Source: Symbiodinium natans (Eukaryota; Sar; Dinophyceae; Suessiales; Symbiodiniaceae). From it: 64,000 bases of DNA. The stretch is taken from NCBI GenBank assembly GCA_905221605.1, contig CAJNDS010002159.1:519501-583500 (forward strand), read 5' to 3'. Position numbers and translations under genes: made by a program. Below the pieces are notes generated by a model. It had not been told where the DNA came from. It ran no database searches and was given only the letters and a program-made list of their open reading frames with translations. Positions within the stretch are counted from its first letter, which is position 1. Each line of letters opens with the position of its first letter. Shown here one piece after another: positions 61,741-64,000 of this stretch.

Positions 61741-61947
61741 CCAGAACCCGAAACGTCTTAAAGCCCGACTTTTAGCCCACAAGCCCTAACGTCTCAACCT
61801 GATTTCTTCAGTTGAGGGAGGCCCCCCCAGTCATCGTCTCTTCACATCTATAGTGGGCTCCCCAGAGATGTTACAGTGGCTGTGGACCTTTTGCGGGGGG
61901 CGGGGGGGGGGGAGGTTATGCCGCCGAAAGCCCTGTAGCTACTGCAG

Positions 61948-61989
61948 GTCTCAAGTTTCTGGACAATGTGAACGACAAGGCCGGCAGGG
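61948..61989 (+). CDS. candidate internal exon
   Basis: Acceptor GCTACTGCAG|GT, phase 2 as needed, and donor GCAGG|GGTCAA region. It reads LKFLDNVNDKAGR and may extend (GQAFAESLGLSVRDFWLGEL). Joins exon 61496-61577. Confidence 0.5.
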
Positions 61990-62281
61990 GTCAAGCTTTT
62001 GCTGAGTCGCTGGGTCTAAGCGTCAGGGACTTCTGGCTTGGGGAACTACGTCAAGGGGACCCATTTTTAGGTTTATTTGGCTTCACAACTCCCCTAACCT
62101 GCTCCCTTCACACAGCCTCCAATCCTACGCCCTATACCCTAAACCCTAAACGCTACTAAACCCTGAATCCAAGAAGCCTAGACCCCAAGTGCTACGGGGC
62201 TTCAAGGGTTCTATATGAGGGTTCAGGGTGTAGGGTTTAGGGTTTAGGGTTTGGGGTTTTGGGTTTAGGGCTAGGGTTCTA

Positions 62282-62406
62282 AGAGTAGTCTCATGGTCCC
62301 CAATCTGGTCCCTTGCCTTCTTGATTGACAGGGTTCTGAAGTATAAGTCGTGTATAAGGGGTCCCCATTTACGGGACCCTCTTAAGGGACCATGAAACTA
62401 CCCTAA
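62282..62406. mobile_element. MITE-like element, family C, copy 3
   Basis: Ends AGAGTAGTCTCATGGTCCCC and GGGACCATGAAACTACCCTA. The interior GGTTCTGAAGTATAAG matches GGTTCTGAAGTATGGG of copy 2. No telomere-type array inside. Confidence 0.7.
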
Positions 62407-62659
62407 GATCTATGATGACCCCTTAAGGGGTTGTCGTAAGGTACCTATATAAGCTTCACAAGTTTTCTAGAGGATTTCCTAAAAAGGTATTTAGGGAGGT
62501 CAGAACAGACCGGTTATATTCTTTCCTGGTATTCCTGAGAATGGGAATCCTTTACCGAAGGGCTTGTTGTTCCGGAAAGATTTTTGGTCGGACTCCTCAA
62601 ACCCAAAACCCAAACCCCTGCACCCTAAACCCTAAACCCTACATCGACCCACCCGCGAG

Positions 62660-62769
62660 AGCCGCCGGTTAAGCGAGGTCGAAGTGGTCTTGCAATGGAT
62701 TCAGCGGCTAATAGTTGAGAACCACAAGAATGGCGTGGTGCCCGTGGCCTCGCGGTCGCACGACAGAGG
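62660..62769 (+). CDS. candidate internal exon, helical
   Basis: Acceptor CACCCGCGAG|AGC. It reads SRRLSEVEVVLQWIQRLIVE then NHKNGVVPVASRSHDRG before GGTTTGGGG. Amphipathic and strongly coding-like. The phase does not join the exon at 61948, so one exon may be missing. Confidence 0.5.
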
Positions 62770-62860
62770 GTTTGGGGGTTTAGGGTTTAGGGTTTAGGGT
62801 TTAGGGTTTAGGGTTTAGGGTTTAGGGTTTAGGGTTTGGGGTTTGGGGTTTAGGGTTTAG
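62770..62860 (+). repeat. TTTAGGG array
   Basis: About 12 units directly after exon 62660-62769. Confidence 0.9.
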
Positions 62861-63207
62861 TCTCCCCTCTTCGTGTCGGAGAAGAAGACTGCAATATAGG
62901 TCCCTCATGTCCCCATGTGATTTTTTACGTTGATATCCCTCAAAACCCTATTCAAATTCTTAAGGCCCCTACATGACTTGCGTAGTTCTTGGACAGAGCA
63001 GGGGGCGCAGCAAACCAAAAGCTTCCATGGGAGTAGCATTTATCCGAGTCGGAAAGCCAATTAGGTTCCCTTTTTTGAGGGGTTTAGGTTCCCTGAGAAG
63101 CCCCTTTAAACCAGAACAAGCACCATTTGTTATTCCTAGGTTGTCTAGCCTTAAACCCTAAACCCTAAACCCTAAACCATCCCTAAACCCTAAACCCTAA
63201 ACCCAAG

Positions 63208-63303
63208 GGTCATGACTGGAAAGCCAAGGCGCCTCCAATTCTGTCTCGAGTCTTCCAGGAGTACTCTCGAGGCATTGCACCTCGGCGGCTTGCGACTATC
63301 TGA
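63208..63303 (+). CDS. candidate exon, possible stop
   Basis: Acceptor AAACCCAAG|GGT after CCCTAAA repeats. It reads GHDWKAKAPPILSRVFQEYS then RGIAPRRLATI with TGA at 63301-63303; a donor at ATCTGA|GTGGTT is possible. May be upstream of the reverse-transcriptase-like exon. Confidence 0.45.
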   Translation, partial: GHDWKAKAPPILSRVFQEYSRGIAPRRLATI

Positions 63304-63392
63304 GTGGTTTGGGCTTAGGGTTTAGGATTTTGGGCTTAGGGCTTAGGGCTTAGGGCTTGGGGCTTAGGGCTTAGGGCTTAGGGCTTAGGGGG

Positions 63393-63561
63393 TTGGGATG
63401 TTCGCCCTTATACTAGCAGTCCTTAACAGAGATTACACACTACCCCTTATTATAGTCCCTATTATGGTCCCTTAGCATATACCAGCAGCTCCTTAATAGG
63501 GATTAGAGTAGGGGGTACCATAATTCCGATTAAGGACTGTTAGTATAAAGGGGAACATCCC
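63393..63561. mobile_element. MITE-like element, family A, copy 4 (long form)
   Basis: Ends TTGGGATGTTCGCCCTTATA and AAAGGGGAACATCCC. About 70 bases longer than the other copies, because an extra AGCAGTCCTTAACAG / CAGCAGCTCCTTAATAGG unit is present, as if two left arms were kept. Confidence 0.75.
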
Positions 63562-63565
63562 CATG

Positions 63566-63690
63566 AGTAGTTCTCTCTATTCGATTCCTTTTTTGGGGTC
63601 CCTGTATATTACGGCGCTTTGGGGTCCCTACATATTACGCCGCCTACTAGCAAGACCCCTTGAACGGGACGCGAATTTAGAGAACTATCC
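63566..63690. mobile_element. MITE-like element, family B, copy 4
   Basis: Ends GTAGTTCTCTCTATTCG and GAATTTAGAGAACTA. A GGGGTCCCTGTATATTACGG unit is duplicated inside (63592, 63620). It sits 5 bases from the family A element. Confidence 0.7.
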
Positions 63691-63833
63691 GTGCGGGCTT
63701 GTGCGGAGCGAAGCGTAGCACTTGCAGCGTCTCAGGTTTAGGTGTACATGTCCTAACTTGTGTAGCCAAAGCCTGTGGCCCTAGCTCTGCCCAGAATCAG
63801 GGCCAGCTAGGTAGGCTAGGCTATAGTGGTCAG

Positions 63834-64000
63834 GTAGCTGCCAGTTTTCGGCCATTTTGGCTCAAGCTCATCCCCATCAGAGAGGAGGACTGGTGCTTTC
63901 AAGCGTTCAGTTTGGACGACCCCGATGTTGTCTACACGCATACCGTGGGTGCTTCTGGCTTTGCGTCAGCGGCTTTCCACTGGCAGCGGGTTGCAGCAGC
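63834..64000 (+). CDS. reverse-transcriptase-like exon, cut by window end
   Basis: Acceptor AGTGGTCAG|GTA. It reads VAASFRPFWLKLIPIREEDW then CFQAFSLDDPDVVYTHTVGA and SGFASAAFHWQRVAAA to the window edge. The pattern (FW.(V/L)P(V/I)..ED W.(F/Y)QAF ... VY...VG..G.ASA...W.R.AA) is remembered from the RT-like palm of an expanded Symbiodiniaceae family. The YxDD box would lie beyond the edge. Confidence 0.55.

Noticed and set aside
1-64000. A chromosome end (true telomere)
   Set aside because: TTTAGGG arrays are many, short, in both orientations and surrounded by coding-like DNA on both sides; none continues to a window edge.

Overview
This window looks like nuclear DNA from a dinoflagellate, most likely a member of Symbiodiniaceae or a close relative. 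The evidence is threefold. (1) TTTAGGG/CCCTAAA telomere-type repeats are interspersed throughout. (2) Short GC-rich exon-like islands are bounded by AG|G acceptors and by GT, GC or GA donors. (3) Several multi-exon minus-strand genes resemble protein families that, from memory, are massively expanded in symbiotic dinoflagellates: a transposase-like family, a C5-methyltransferase-like family and a reverse-transcriptase-like family. No database search was possible, so all family assignments rest on motif reading. There is no sign of bacterial operons, tRNAs, rRNAs or CRISPR arrays.

Layout. 0-7 kb: plus-strand exon islands of 45-125 bases, each sitting between telomere-type arrays; one gene appears to end with a stop at 5861 and another runs to about 6615. 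7.9-20 kb: minus-strand genes. These are a 658-codon transposase-like open frame (7953-9929) and, upstream of it, a multi-exon gene whose first exon (13259-14505) encodes a Pro/Ala-rich protein with a conserved C-terminal helical module. A block of about 4.4 kb holding these upstream exons is present twice (about 10958-15376 and 15504-19922, offset 4546) on either side of a 100-N gap. 21.4-30.3 kb: further minus-strand genes. A methyltransferase-like gene covers 21413-23715, a Lys/Ser-rich multi-exon gene starting at 28566 covers 25329-28566, and a third gene ends at 29021. 31.8-32.1 kb: the 3' end of a probable LINE-type element on the minus strand with a CxxC...HxxxC knuckle. 33-48.4 kb: plus-strand exon islands again, including a split MBD/TAM-like domain (46778-47558) and a Cys-rich terminal pair of exons (48073-48367). 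48.4-50.1 kb: a GC-rich island without telomere-type repeats, with a perfect 32-base palindrome, a recurring GCATCATGAGCATCAGC motif and long G tracts. 50.2-63.3 kb: more plus-strand exon islands; those at 56600-59123 join in one consistent reading phase and end in a stop. 63834-64000: a reverse-transcriptase-like exon running off the window.

The main pattern is the organisation of the plus-strand introns. In most of them the donor end is followed by a TTTAGGG-oriented array and the acceptor end is preceded by a CCCTAAA-oriented array. Introns therefore have inverted telomere-type ends that could pair in RNA, and the repeat itself often supplies the donor (GTTTAGGG). At least six small inverted-repeat (MITE-like) families are scattered between genes, one with another nested inside it, and several contain telomere-type arrays.

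Exon coordinates in repeat-rich regions are hand-read from splice-like boundaries and reading phase, without transcripts. Treat them as hypotheses.
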